Of a stretch of DNA of 64,000 bases, positions 53,146-62,519 are shown piece after piece. Below the pieces are notes generated by a model. It saw only the letters and a program-made list of their open reading frames with translations, did not search any database and had not been told where the DNA came from. The stretch's first letter is position 1; each line of letters starts with the position of its first letter. The stretch is taken from NCBI GenBank assembly GCA_010604095.1, contig JAABLG010000003.1:124001-188000 (forward strand). Reading direction: 5' to 3'. This stretch comes from Streptococcus vestibularis (lineage in GTDB: Bacteria > Bacillota > Bacilli > Lactobacillales > Streptococcaceae). Both the position numbers and the translations under genes were made by a program.

Positions 53146-53742
53146 CTAGAAATCCGAAAACTCTTGGTCAGCTATTGGATCAATGAGTTTGATAAAGTGA
53201 AAATCAGTCCCATCATAATCGAAAACTAAGATAGCACAATTACCTGGACAAGACTGGAACGCACGCTCTGGCTCCACAGCATGTAAAAAAGTCATCAAAG
53301 CCCCAGCATGACTAACAGCCAAGATGGATTGATCGGGATGTTTATTGACTATTTCCCTAGCACTTTTCACTACACGAGCAACAAATTGGTCCTGACTTTC
53401 CCCACCAAACTGAGCATAATGATTACCAAAATGCCCTACAATAGTTGTCTTGGGGTGAAGATATTCTGGTTGTCCCTCAAAAATACCAAAATTCATTTCC
53501 TTGAGTCCCTTTACCCTATGGTAGGCAGTCTGTCCTGTCACCAACTCCAAAGTATCAGATGCCCGCTCCGTTGTCGTGCAATAATATTGGTCAAAGTTCA
53601 GATGATGTTTTTGAAAATAAGCCCTAACCTGACGTGCCTGATCTCTCCCCTTTTCGGTCAAAGGGGAGTCGCACCAACCTTGGATACGATTGAGTGTGTT
53701 AAAAAGTGTTTGCCCATGTCGCATCAAATAAAATCGTGTCAT
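53146..53742 (-). CDS. Histidine phosphatase family protein (phosphoglycerate mutase-like), second of a pair
   Basis: Branch-2-type histidine phosphatase of 198 residues. Catalytic motif LMRHGQTLFN (His9), the second His in VSHAGALMTF and acid Glu in LKEMNFGIFEG. Too short and divergent for glycolytic phosphoglycerate mutase; a broad-specificity phosphatase (PhoE/GpmB-like) is likely. Its start overlaps the stop of the upstream paralogue by four bases. The last residues (DQEFSDF) follow a compact core. Confidence 0.9.
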   Translation of the reverse strand: MTRFYLMRHGQTLFNTLNRIQGWCDSPLTEKGRDQARQVRAYFQKHHLNFDQYYCTTTERASDTLELVTGQTAYHRVKGLKEMNFGIFEGQPEYLHPKTTIVGHFGNHYAQFGGESQDQFVARVVKSAREIVNKHPDQSILAVSHAGALMTFLHAVEPERAFQSCPGNCAILVFDYDGTDFHFIKLIDPIADQEFSDF

Positions 53743-54347
53743 TTTTCGCCTCCGAAAATATACTCTTCCTCTACCGGATTATAAATCGAAACCAATGCAA
53801 ATTGACCTTGATCATAAGTAAAATGTAAGATACAACAATTTTTTAGACCACGTAATTCTGGAGTCGGATCTAAAACACGTCTACTAAACTGTAAAATAGA
53901 TGGACCATGACTAACCAGTAAGGACTTAGAATCTTCAGCCACACTCTCCATGATGGCTCTAACCGTCAACTCCATACGATCCCGAACCTGAGTAGTGCTC
54001 TCACCACCAAATTGAAGAAAGTAATCTCCAAACCCCTGACCATCTGGTAAAGGTTTCGGAAGTAGATACTCTGGCTGCCCCTCAAAGGCTCCAAAATCCT
54101 GTCCTTTAAGCCCTTTAAGCCTTTCATAGTCTGTTCGGCCAGTTACAATTTCTAGAGTATCACTAGCTCTCTCAGATGTTGAAGAAAAGAGATGGTCAAA
54201 AATTGGTTCTTGCTTAGCTAGATACTGGCCTGCCTTCTTAGCCTGTTCGATTCCAACTTCCGTCAAAGGAGCATCACAGACTCCTTGAAGCCTATGCTGA
54301 ACGTTAAAACGTGTTTGCCCATGTCTCATCAAATAAAATTCTTTCAT
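53739..54347 (-). CDS. Histidine phosphatase family protein (phosphoglycerate mutase-like), first of a pair
   Basis: Paralogue of the following gene, 202 residues. LMRHGQTRFN holds the phosphorylated histidine, VSHGPSILQF the second histidine, and LKGQDFGAFEGQPEY the conserved acidic segment. The two share the FEGQPEYL block, which points to an old tandem duplication. Substrate not known. A promoter with a cre-like sequence lies upstream. Confidence 0.9.
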   Translation of the reverse strand: MKEFYLMRHGQTRFNVQHRLQGVCDAPLTEVGIEQAKKAGQYLAKQEPIFDHLFSSTSERASDTLEIVTGRTDYERLKGLKGQDFGAFEGQPEYLLPKPLPDGQGFGDYFLQFGGESTTQVRDRMELTVRAIMESVAEDSKSLLVSHGPSILQFSRRVLDPTPELRGLKNCCILHFTYDQGQFALVSIYNPVEEEYIFGGEK

Positions 54348-54505
54348 ATTATCACCTCTAAAGCAGAAATCGGATTCATAAACTGAAGAAGCCCTGTGTA
54401 TCTTTAGGTATACTATTAAACACTAGCATGGCATCTAATAAAAGACACTCCTTCAGAAAATGGTAAAGCCATGGTCGTGATTACACCCATGACTGATTTA
54501 CCTCT

Positions 54506-54534
54506 ATTATAGACCTTTTAGAAAACGCTTTCCA
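54506..54534 (-). promoter_or_regulatory. Putative promoter with cre-like sequence for the phosphatase pair
   Basis: Minus-strand -10 TATAAT (54506-54511); the plus strand at 54521-54532 reads GAAAACGCTTTC, a core like CcpA/MalR sites, overlapping the -35 position (a weak TGGAAA). The remaining sequence of 54348-54585 shows nothing else that I recognise. Confidence 0.4.
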
Positions 54535-54585
54535 GTATTATTGCAGAAAAATATTCTTATTTTTTCAAATTTAGAAAGAATTAGA

Positions 54586-54614
54586 TTGTTTTGTTAGCCT
54601 GGATTGTTTATAAT
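54586..54614 (+). promoter_or_regulatory. Promoter placed for a leaderless transcript
   Basis: TTGTTT (54586-54591), 17 bases, TATAAT (54609-54614). The expected transcription start is at or within a base or two of the ATG at 54621, and no ribosome site is present. Confidence 0.55.
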
Positions 54615-54620
54615 AATAGT

Positions 54621-55640
54621 ATGAAATTGAAAAATATTTTAAGAATAGTTCTTATTCTTCTAATCTTAACAGGTGTCGTGGCTGGACTACTCTATGTCAC
54701 TATTTACTTTAATCAACGTGATATAAAAAAGCTCTCCATGCCGTCTAATAAGGATGGATTGAGCTTCACCATCAAAAATAAGGAACTACTAGATCAATCA
54801 ATTCTTCTTGAGACTGGTAGTATTAAAAATGTAGACATGCAAATCCTTTCTTTTAAAAAAGACGGAAAATACGTCCTCCAAAAAGGAAGAACCGAAGATA
54901 ATAACCCTAAACTCACAGAGCAAAGTATTAAGTACGAAGCTAAACGTCGTGAAGCCATTGCTCTGATTAACTCAGGATTTTGGTCTTATGAAGGTCTAGA
55001 TCGTCCTTTCGCCCAAAAAGAAATCGAACTTGGCAAAACTGGCCTTCTTTATGGCGATGATCAAAACAATATCAGTGCAGGAACCTACCCAAATATAGAT
55101 ACAGCCAAAATGTTCACACATATGGGAAGCAACGGTTGGGATACCGGCGCCTTTGGTATACTCATTAAAGATAAAAAGGTTGACAAGTCATGGGAGAAAG
55201 GTGATCCTGACCAACCTAATGCACGCTCTATTTATGTAGAGACCTATGATGGCATTATCCGTATTATTCAAACCTACGGCCACACCTCCCTCAATAAAGG
55301 ATTAAATCACGAAGACGTTTATCACCTTTTGAAAGATTTAGGTTACTCAAATATTCGTCTTGCCTTCTTACTCGACGGAGGTGGTACAACTCGTATGTAT
55401 ACGCGATCAGATAATGGTAAAGAAAAGGTTGCTGGTACCTTTGTCGATAATAGAACCTATATTGAATATCTTTATCTTACCAAACGAGATAGTAACGCCA
55501 CTGATCCATATATCTGGCGTGATCAAGAGCTTGTAAAAGCAGGAAAATCTAAGTCAATCACATATGACGACTATATCAAAGCCATCTACTCAAATGGGAA
55601 AGTTCCAGGAACACAGTACCAATTTGAAGTTTCTAAATAA
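54621..55640 (+). CDS. Membrane-anchored phosphodiester glycosidase family protein (NAGPA-like)
   Basis: Protein of about 340 residues with an N-terminal membrane anchor (IVLILLILTGVVAGLLYV) and an extracellular domain. The NAGPA pattern is seen in INSGFW, ARSIYV and LLDGGGTTRMYT, the last being the family's D-G-G-G core. The human member removes GlcNAc from a phosphodiester on lysosomal enzymes; bacterial members are thought to act on sugar-phosphate diesters or related bonds. I chose the ATG at 54621; a TTG thirty bases upstream lies inside the promoter. It faces a polysaccharide locus with a Stealth phosphotransferase two genes away. Confidence 0.75.
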   Translation: MKLKNILRIVLILLILTGVVAGLLYVTIYFNQRDIKKLSMPSNKDGLSFTIKNKELLDQSILLETGSIKNVDMQILSFKKDGKYVLQKGRTEDNNPKLTEQSIKYEAKRREAIALINSGFWSYEGLDRPFAQKEIELGKTGLLYGDDQNNISAGTYPNIDTAKMFTHMGSNGWDTGAFGILIKDKKVDKSWEKGDPDQPNARSIYVETYDGIIRIIQTYGHTSLNKGLNHEDVYHLLKDLGYSNIRLAFLLDGGGTTRMYTRSDNGKEKVAGTFVDNRTYIEYLYLTKRDSNATDPYIWRDQELVKAGKSKSITYDDYIKAIYSNGKVPGTQYQFEVSK

Positions 55641-55644
55641 TGCA

Positions 55645-55673
55645 AAAACTCCTCAATAAAATGAGGAGTTTTA
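55645..55673. terminator. Bidirectional terminator between the NAGPA-like gene and the polysaccharide locus
   Basis: AAAACTCCTCA / TGAGGAGTTTT stem with A/T flanks, three bases before the convergent gene's stop. Confidence 0.88.
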
Positions 55674-55675
55674 TC

Positions 55676-56728
55676 TTACTTTAAATTGTTAAGCGCAGTA
55701 ATTAGGTAGTGACCGTCACGAATCTCCTGACCGACACGCTTGGTATTTTTAACTAAGATTTGGTAATCGTCTTCTGAGAGATTTTCAATGATAGCCTTCA
55801 AATCATAAAGAGAGTCTACTGCAATACCGCAGCCCTGCTCAAGTACAAAATGTGACAAGGCTGACTGTTTCCACACCACAAGCGGGAAGCCTGATGCCAA
55901 GTATAGCGAAGCTTTGTGAGAATTGTTGTAACGTAGGTATTCACCAAAGACACCACTACAGGTCTCAGCACTTTCTCCATCCCAGACAAGACCAAAACCA
56001 CCCTTTAGGGCTGCAGGAAGCTCATCAGGTAGGAATGAACCAAAGTAGTTCTCGTTTTCAAGGGCTCTACCCTCGTCAAAACCTACACCATAAAGGTTAT
56101 AAGCAGGTTCTGCAGGAAGTGAGTAAAGATAGCCAGCTTTTTCTTGTTCCAAGTTACCAGCCACAATAATTGGCTGATTTTTTGACAGTCCGTTCTTTTC
56201 TTGGAAATTGGGAATCAAATAATCAAAAATACCAAGACTGACAATCTTTTCTTCCGCAATCCCTTTATCCACCAAGACTGACTTCATAATTGGATTATGG
56301 GCAATAATGCCAGTTACACTATGAAATGTATCACTTTCCGTTAATTTCATCCGTAATTTCATTCTAAATGGTAGAGTCCTGTCATTTACAAAACGCAAGG
56401 TTTCTAAATCATGAATCAGCAGATAGATGTTAACACCTCTATTTTTAAGAGATTTTAGTAAACTGTTAATGAACAAAGAATGATGTAACAAGGGAAATTG
56501 TATCACAATATCATCATTTTTCTTTAAGCGTTTGAAGGCTCTCAAAAGTGCTCTATATTTGTGAATCTGAGCATTAAGGACATTCATTTTATACCAGTCA
56601 TCTACTAAAACTTTTAGGGGAGCATAACCTAGGTTATTTAAAATCACTTCAACGTCATTACGTGCTTTATTTCCCGCATTTTTAGCATTATTGTCGTGTA
56701 AAAATTCTTCTTTTAAATAGTATTTCAT
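55676..56728 (-). CDS. GTF3-like glycosyltransferase, putative galactofuranosyltransferase
   Basis: Cytoplasmic glycosyltransferase of 350 residues, resembling Gtf3/beta-1,6-galactofuranosyltransferase proteins of streptococcal polysaccharide loci. Visible features are the N-terminal KNAGNKARNDVE, IHDLETLRF in the middle and, near the C-terminus, FGLVWDGESAETCSGVFGEYLRYN (split motif: GLVWDG, then YLRYNNSHKASLYLASGFP), the usual nucleotide-sugar pocket. A UDP-galactopyranose mutase two genes upstream supports galactofuranose as donor; that is inference. It is the last gene of the locus, 10 bases after the Stealth gene. Confidence 0.8.
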   Translation of the reverse strand: MKYYLKEEFLHDNNAKNAGNKARNDVEVILNNLGYAPLKVLVDDWYKMNVLNAQIHKYRALLRAFKRLKKNDDIVIQFPLLHHSLFINSLLKSLKNRGVNIYLLIHDLETLRFVNDRTLPFRMKLRMKLTESDTFHSVTGIIAHNPIMKSVLVDKGIAEEKIVSLGIFDYLIPNFQEKNGLSKNQPIIVAGNLEQEKAGYLYSLPAEPAYNLYGVGFDEGRALENENYFGSFLPDELPAALKGGFGLVWDGESAETCSGVFGEYLRYNNSHKASLYLASGFPLVVWKQSALSHFVLEQGCGIAVDSLYDLKAIIENLSEDDYQILVKNTKRVGQEIRDGHYLITALNNLK

Positions 56729-56738
56729 CTTTTACTTC

Positions 56739-57731
56739 TCATTTTTCATAAGCTGATTTTTTAGGATAGTATTCATTTAAGATTTGCTTAAAATGAATGA
56801 GGTTTTCTTCATTAAAGTCACCATCATCATTCACACAAAGTAATCTTTTATGCTTATCTTTAAAGATTCTATCAAGTTTATCCACTTGATTTAAACCAAT
56901 TGTTTCTCCGAAATTTTTTGACATAGGGAAAAATTGATTACTTTCAATTTGCCAGTTAGAACAAACGTATTGATTGACATCTACCCCATAATCTCTAATC
57001 TTATTTCTGGATGTTCTATCCAAAGTTTCACCTTCGATGTCCCACAAATGTGACAAAGTACTCTTCTTCATCGGTACAGGCAAATGCTGATTCACATAGC
57101 CCGTCGGTCCCCATGGTAAGAGTAGCAAGTTTTTCAAAATCAAGGAACCATAACGGAAATTAAAGAATTTCCAAGGTGAAGATTTCATAGCCTTCTTATT
57201 AGGAAAATGGCGATAAATTAATTCAACATTATTGTGATAAGTATTTGTAAATGGTGACCAAGGAACTAAAGCATCGTAAACTGCTAAAAGCTTGGGTTGC
57301 CCATTTTTATAAAAATCGGAAGGTTGAGTATCCTTTATCATGAACATATCATCATTGAAGTAGATAAAATGTTCTGATAAGCCCTCAATACGATGAAGAT
57401 TTAACTCAATTGCTGCTGAATTATATGAAGGAAGGTAAGCTTCAGGCATAAATTCCCTATGAGTGATCAACTTAAGTTTTGGATGCTCCAAATTTAACCA
57501 GTCAGGCTTTTGCCCGTTGGTAATTAGATAAACATTATTCACCCAAGGAGCATGCTTTTCAATCATTCGAAACCAGTAATTAAAAATACCGTAATCACGA
57601 TAACGTTGCTCTCCGTCGATTTCTTGGTCTATTTTTGACATTTGACCTGTCACGGCTTGTTTCTCGCGGATAAACTCAGTATCACTTCCGTCGACCCAAA
57701 GAACCACGATATCAATTTTTTCTTGTGTCAT
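56739..57731 (-). CDS. Stealth family sugar-phosphate transferase
   Basis: Protein of 330 residues with the Stealth conserved regions in order: CR1 IDIVVLWVDGSD at the N-terminus, CR2 (RYRDYGIFNYWFRMIEKHA, then HFIYFNDDMFM), CR3 near 185-200 and CR4 (CVNDDGDFNEENL) near the C-terminus. The family transfers sugar-1-phosphate to make phosphodiester links in capsules and is homologous to the human GlcNAc-1-phosphotransferase. So the polysaccharide is likely to contain phosphate. The start overlaps the glf stop by four bases. Confidence 0.9.
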   Translation of the reverse strand: MTQEKIDIVVLWVDGSDTEFIREKQAVTGQMSKIDQEIDGEQRYRDYGIFNYWFRMIEKHAPWVNNVYLITNGQKPDWLNLEHPKLKLITHREFMPEAYLPSYNSAAIELNLHRIEGLSEHFIYFNDDMFMIKDTQPSDFYKNGQPKLLAVYDALVPWSPFTNTYHNNVELIYRHFPNKKAMKSSPWKFFNFRYGSLILKNLLLLPWGPTGYVNQHLPVPMKKSTLSHLWDIEGETLDRTSRNKIRDYGVDVNQYVCSNWQIESNQFFPMSKNFGETIGLNQVDKLDRIFKDKHKRLLCVNDDGDFNEENLIHFKQILNEYYPKKSAYEK

Positions 57732-58828
57732 TTAATAAATTCTTTCTCAACGACTTCCAAGGTACGCTCAATGACCACGTGCATGTCGTAGTATTTATAA
57801 TCTGCAAGACGTCCACAGAAGATAACCTTGTCATTTTTCTCAGCTTCTTCTTGGTACTTAGCAAACATGGCATTGTTCTTTTCATCATTGATTGGGTAGT
57901 AGGGTTCATCTCCACGTTGCCAATCAGCTGGGTATTCACGGGTAATGACCGTCTTAGGCTGTGTACCATACTCAAAGTGCTTGTGTTCAATAATCCGGGT
58001 ATAAGGAATTTCACGCTCGGTGTAGTTGACCACAGCATTACCTTGATGATTTTCCTCATCCAAAACTTCGTGTTCGAACCGAAGGCTACGGTATTCTAAC
58101 TCCCCATGTTTGTAGTCAAAGTACTGGTCAATCATCCCTGTAAAGACCACTTTTTCAGCAGAGCTTTCCAGTTCTTCACGATTGGCGAAGAAATCAACCC
58201 CAAGTTCTACTTCTACATCACCCAGCATGTTTTCAATGATGACATTGTAACCACCGATTGGAATCCCTTGGTAACGGTCATTAAAGTAGTTATTATCAAA
58301 GGTCAAACGCACTGGGAGGCGCTTAATGATGAAAGGAGGCAGGTCTGTTGCAGAACGTCCCCATTGTTTTTCCGTATAGCCCTTGATCAACTTTTCATAG
58401 ATATCTGGACCGATCAACTTGATCGCCTGTTCTTCCAAGTTTTTCGGCTCAACATCTTTCATATCCGCCGTTTGCTCCGCAATCTTGTTTTTGACTTCTT
58501 GAGGAGTCTTTGTCCCCCACATGGCATAGAAGGTATTCATGTTGAAAGGAAGATTGTAAAGACTACCCTTGTAGTTAGCTACTGGAGAATTAATATAGTT
58601 ATTGAATTCAGCGAACTGGTTAACATAGTCCCAGATTTTTTTGTTGGACGTATGGAAAATGTGAGCACCGTATTTATGAACATTGATGCCTTCAATATTT
58701 TCACAGTAGATATTACCACCGATGTGATCACGCTTGTCAATCACTTTTACCTTTTTGCCACGTTTTGTAGCTTCATGTGCGAATATAGCGCCAGATAATC
58801 CAGCACCAACAATAAGATAATCGTACAT
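57728..58828 (-). CDS. glf: UDP-galactopyranose mutase
   Basis: Flavoenzyme of 366 residues that converts UDP-galactopyranose to UDP-galactofuranose. FAD-binding GAGLSGAIFAHEA at the N-terminus, KVIDKRDHIGGNIY, and later conserved segments (NLPFNMNTFYAMWG, EKQWGRSATDLP, YTRIIEHKHFE) identify Glf. GAGTAA is a weak ribosome site before the ATG. It lies between the flippase and the Stealth gene, so the repeat unit almost certainly contains galactofuranose. Confidence 0.97.
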   Translation of the reverse strand: MYDYLIVGAGLSGAIFAHEATKRGKKVKVIDKRDHIGGNIYCENIEGINVHKYGAHIFHTSNKKIWDYVNQFAEFNNYINSPVANYKGSLYNLPFNMNTFYAMWGTKTPQEVKNKIAEQTADMKDVEPKNLEEQAIKLIGPDIYEKLIKGYTEKQWGRSATDLPPFIIKRLPVRLTFDNNYFNDRYQGIPIGGYNVIIENMLGDVEVELGVDFFANREELESSAEKVVFTGMIDQYFDYKHGELEYRSLRFEHEVLDEENHQGNAVVNYTEREIPYTRIIEHKHFEYGTQPKTVITREYPADWQRGDEPYYPINDEKNNAMFAKYQEEAEKNDKVIFCGRLADYKYYDMHVVIERTLEVVEKEFIK

Positions 58829-58838
58829 AGTTTACTCC

Positions 58839-60254
58839 TTAGTTTTTCATTAACTGTTCCTTCAAGTCTCTCACATCAAGGGCACGTAAAACAACAATCA
58901 AAATTAAATAAATGATGGCTCCAACAAAACCATCTACTGCTACGTTTAGCATAGGTTTAAATTGAACAAAGGTTCTAAAGACAAAAAGTCCAAGATACAT
59001 CACAACTGATGCAATGATAATTTTAGACATAGCAGGAAGGATAGAAACATCTTTCATAAATTTTCTTGCAAAATTAAGCTGAATCACCCAAACCAAAGCT
59101 TCTGTAAGAACGGAAACAATGGAAGCCCCAATGAAACCAAATGGTGGAATCAATAAAAGGTTAAGTCCCACACTAACAAATGCTGGAATCGTTGTAGAAA
59201 GCATGAATTCACGGTGCTTATTATGCGGAATTAAAATCTGAATTCCCATGATATTTGTCCAACCAATAAAGAACATCCTAAAAACCATGATGGCAATGGC
59301 AATATTAGCTGCTTGGAAGTCCTTTCCTAGGAAAAAACTAACAAAGTCTTTATTGACAACCAAGAGACCAGCAATAATTGGGAAAATGACGAGATTATAA
59401 ATCAAGAAAGAGAATTCATGCATCTTGTTAACAGCCTTATAGTCTCCACTAGACAAAAGACCAGATACCCTTGGAAGCATTACACTTCCCAATGAAGTCA
59501 CCAACGTCAACAAAATATTAATAATTTTCAAAGCCTGATCATAAATCCCTACATCATTTGTCGATGACAAGGCCCCCAACATAGTACGGTCCAAAGTCAC
59601 ATAAAGTGAAATAGCAATCTGAGGCAAGAACAGTAAAATAACTGGCTTAAGATGCTTCTTAGCAAAAGACAAATCAAATTGAGGCTCACCAATATATGGC
59701 CTTGCTGGGAGCCACATGCTTAATTGTCCTAGTAATTCAAAAAAGGTTAGTAGAAACACATAGAGGTATAAATCACCGGAAGTTTTTACAAATAAGAAAA
59801 TGGAAATAACTCCTAAGAGTTTAACTGTTGTGTTTCTTGCCGTAATACGACGAAAATCCTCCAAACCTTGGAACAACCAAGAAATATCCATTCCTTTAGA
59901 TACTAAACTAAGCCCAAGTATATAGGCCACCATGTTTTGCATTGCTGGCAAAAATAAACACAAGAGCGCATACAAAAGAAGTGACAAAAAAGTGGCAATC
60001 AATTGGAGGGTATAAATACCCCAGAAATTTTTCCGAATATCCTTACGATTACTAGAAATTTCCTTGGTCCCGTAGTTAGCAACTCCTAAGGTCGCTAAGA
60101 GAATAAAGTAGGTCACAATAGAGTTAAAGTAACCATAGGTACCTAAATCTTTAGAACTAAAAATCCTAGTTACATAAGGTGTCGTAATAATTGGTAACAC
60201 AATGACCAATAATTGGTAGGAAAGATTATAGGCGTAATTCTTTAAAACTTTCAT
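58839..60254 (-). CDS. wzx: Polysaccharide repeat-unit flippase (Wzx family)
   Basis: Membrane protein of 471 residues with 12-14 hydrophobic segments, MATE/MOP superfamily. Family pattern: N-terminal NLSYQLLVIVLPIITTPYV, RIFSSKDLGTYGYF, and YDQALKIINILLTL in the middle. It would flip lipid-linked repeat units across the membrane for polymerisation by the adjacent Wzy. Its ATG follows directly after the wzy stop codon. Confidence 0.92.
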   Translation of the reverse strand: MKVLKNYAYNLSYQLLVIVLPIITTPYVTRIFSSKDLGTYGYFNSIVTYFILLATLGVANYGTKEISSNRKDIRKNFWGIYTLQLIATFLSLLLYALLCLFLPAMQNMVAYILGLSLVSKGMDISWLFQGLEDFRRITARNTTVKLLGVISIFLFVKTSGDLYLYVFLLTFFELLGQLSMWLPARPYIGEPQFDLSFAKKHLKPVILLFLPQIAISLYVTLDRTMLGALSSTNDVGIYDQALKIINILLTLVTSLGSVMLPRVSGLLSSGDYKAVNKMHEFSFLIYNLVIFPIIAGLLVVNKDFVSFFLGKDFQAANIAIAIMVFRMFFIGWTNIMGIQILIPHNKHREFMLSTTIPAFVSVGLNLLLIPPFGFIGASIVSVLTEALVWVIQLNFARKFMKDVSILPAMSKIIIASVVMYLGLFVFRTFVQFKPMLNVAVDGFVGAIIYLILIVVLRALDVRDLKEQLMKN

Positions 60255-61415
60255 TTATAGTATCTCTATTTTATTTTCCTCATCATTTATTTCTTTTATC
60301 GAAATTAAACTTGCAAATAATGTAAACATGAAGATGTTGTATCCTGGTCTAATCCAAAATGCTTCTATCATACAATTAATAGTTATTAAAGAAAGTAATG
60401 ATAGAAATAACATTTTACCTTCTTTGTAAAATCTCCTGGATGATAAAACATAAACTAATACAAGTAAGACTACAGGAACAATTCCATAGTAGAATAACAT
60501 TTGAATATAAGAGGAATCAACATAATTATAACTGAGTACTGACTCTGTAGTACCTCCATAACCAATAAATTTTACATTATTAGTTCCAAAAAGGTGTAAC
60601 TTGTATGTATCAAGGGCATTTTTACCCAAAAAAAGTCTCATACTGAAGAAATCGTTCAACTTAACAAAAAATGGGGAAGAAAAAGAAAAATGAGAAGACA
60701 AATAAAACATCAATGATGAAAAAATTGCCGCAGAATAGGGTAGTATGTAATAAACTTTAAATTTCTTTTCTTTAGTATAGTACATTACTAAAAAAATAAT
60801 TACAGCTATCAAAATAGACATAGAATTCAATCTAGCATCACAAAATTTGATAATAAAGGCTGATAAGGCTACTCCAACTGCCACCCTAAGCCAAATATAC
60901 TTCTCTCTAAGTAAATATCCCCAAGCAATAAACAAATAAAAACAGTGTGAGGCAAAATCTGTAGGATAAATGAAGCCAAATGAATTTCTTATAACTAAAC
61001 CAGAAGATCTAACTTGGGCAAATTGTAAATTTGGTAGAAGACCAATTATTGAAAGTAAGAATATACCTATGACAATTGAACCAGCAATAAACACGTAAGT
61101 TTTTAAAATAACATCTACATCAACATCATAAAGTAGTAAAATCAATAATGAGTAAAGAAGAAAATTGGTAGCACCAGTTTGTAAAAAAACACATAAACTT
61201 GTTACGATTAAAAGAATTCCTGAAACAATGAATGATATACTAAAATTTTTAATAAATAAAAATCTTAGTGACAACACCAATGCAACACCAATCAAGAGAA
61301 TAGTTGGTAATTGAGGGAGAGTTTTATTTAGAACCGAAGTCATAATAACATCGTACCCTACAATTACCGATAAGACCAAAATAACCAAAAGGTTCTCAAA
61401 CTTAATTTTTAACAT
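60255..61415 (-). CDS. wzy: Polysaccharide polymerase (Wzy-like)
   Basis: Polytopic membrane protein of 386 residues with about 10-11 hydrophobic segments and one larger external loop (about 245-300, ending YGGTTESVLSYNYVDSSYIQM), the layout of O-antigen/capsule polymerases. Sequence is poorly conserved in this class, so the call rests on topology and position next to wzx. It is AT-rich, as wzy genes often are, suggesting exchange among strains. Confidence 0.8.
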   Translation of the reverse strand: MLKIKFENLLVILVLSVIVGYDVIMTSVLNKTLPQLPTILLIGVALVLSLRFLFIKNFSISFIVSGILLIVTSLCVFLQTGATNFLLYSLLILLLYDVDVDVILKTYVFIAGSIVIGIFLLSIIGLLPNLQFAQVRSSGLVIRNSFGFIYPTDFASHCFYLFIAWGYLLREKYIWLRVAVGVALSAFIIKFCDARLNSMSILIAVIIFLVMYYTKEKKFKVYYILPYSAAIFSSLMFYLSSHFSFSSPFFVKLNDFFSMRLFLGKNALDTYKLHLFGTNNVKFIGYGGTTESVLSYNYVDSSYIQMLFYYGIVPVVLLVLVYVLSSRRFYKEGKMLFLSLLSLITINCMIEAFWIRPGYNIFMFTLFASLISIKEINDEENKIEIL

Positions 61416-61448
61416 AATACCCTTTTACCGTTTATAAGAATACCTAAT

Positions 61449-62519
61449 TTATTTAAAAGCAATTTTACGTAAAATTGGATTCATTTTCATTTTTTCAATA
61501 AAGATGACTGTCCGAAACTTTTTTTGGGTAAGAAGATCAATACTCAATCTTCTAAGAAAAGAAGAAATATTTCGCTGTCTCAATAACATATTATAAGGAC
61601 CAATGATTTGATCTCCATTCCCTGAAAAAATATTGTCAAAAGCTTTATTTGAAATAATGGACTGTAGTAATTCTATTTTTTCTTGTCTTTTCAACTTTAA
61701 ATTAGAAATCTGGAAAACTGAACTTATGATAATTTTGGTCTTAATATCCTGCATTAATGTAGCATCTTCTAATTGGAACTGTTCAAGCAATTTATGTAAT
61801 TCTTGAAGTTCATCTAATTGAAATTCAATTCTTTTAGGATGATAACTCGTCAGTGCAGAACCACTTCTACCTGCAATATAATTATAGAGAGTCGAATCAA
61901 TAAAAAGAATGTTATCTAATTGTTGATAAACTTGGAAATTAAATAAAGTATCTTCCCCTATTGGTTTACTAGGAAACTTAATATTATTTTTTAGAATAAA
62001 TTCTTTGTTATAAATTCTCGACCAAACATTATACATCATATCAGTTTTAAAAAGCTCTATGAAGTCATTCCTAAACTCTTCCTTTTTAAGAAGTCCTAGG
62101 TGCTGATAAGAATGAGAACGGCAAGACAAAATAGTGTTATTGGTTTCTTTAATTTCATTGTAACCAAAACAAAGAACATCCCATTCTCTATTAAGATTAG
62201 GACATATCTTCTCAAAGAAATCATCTGATAAGAAATCATCTGAGTCCATAAAGTACAAATATTCACCCCTCGAGAGAGAAATCCCTAAATTTCTAGCTTC
62301 CGAGACTCCGTTATTCTCAATATGTCTAACAAAAATATTTGAATAATTATCTTGATACTCATCACAAATCGCACCACTCTGGTCGGTTGAATCATCATCA
62401 ATTAATAGAATCTCATACTTAATTGGTGACGATTGCATAAGTATGGAATCTAGGGCTCTTTTTAAATAACCTTCAACATTAAATACAGGAACAATTATGC
62501 TCAAATCTATATTATCCAT
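61449..62519 (-). CDS. Family 2 glycosyltransferase
   Basis: GT-A fold transferase of 356 residues. N-terminal DLSIIVPVFNVEGYLKRAL, DDDSTDQSG for the nucleotide, and the metal-binding DSDD in YLYFMDSDDFL near residue 95. The C-terminal 130 residues are helical and specific to this protein. Its start shares one base with the stop of the upstream gene, and it is followed by wzy. Donor and acceptor unknown. Confidence 0.9.
   Translation of the reverse strand: MDNIDLSIIVPVFNVEGYLKRALDSILMQSSPIKYEILLIDDDSTDQSGAICDEYQDNYSNIFVRHIENNGVSEARNLGISLSRGEYLYFMDSDDFLSDDFFEKICPNLNREWDVLCFGYNEIKETNNTILSCRSHSYQHLGLLKKEEFRNDFIELFKTDMMYNVWSRIYNKEFILKNNIKFPSKPIGEDTLFNFQVYQQLDNILFIDSTLYNYIAGRSGSALTSYHPKRIEFQLDELQELHKLLEQFQLEDATLMQDIKTKIIISSVFQISNLKLKRQEKIELLQSIISNKAFDNIFSGNGDQIIGPYNMLLRQRNISSFLRRLSIDLLTQKKFRTVIFIEKMKMNPILRKIAFK

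Noticed and set aside
53308..53784. 158-codon plus-strand frame over the two phosphatase genes
   Set aside because: Antisense shadow spanning two conserved overlapping genes; no family resemblance.
58106..58798. 230-codon plus-strand frame opposite glf
   Set aside because: Lies entirely inside the clearly functional glf gene on the other strand, with no promoter or ribosome site.
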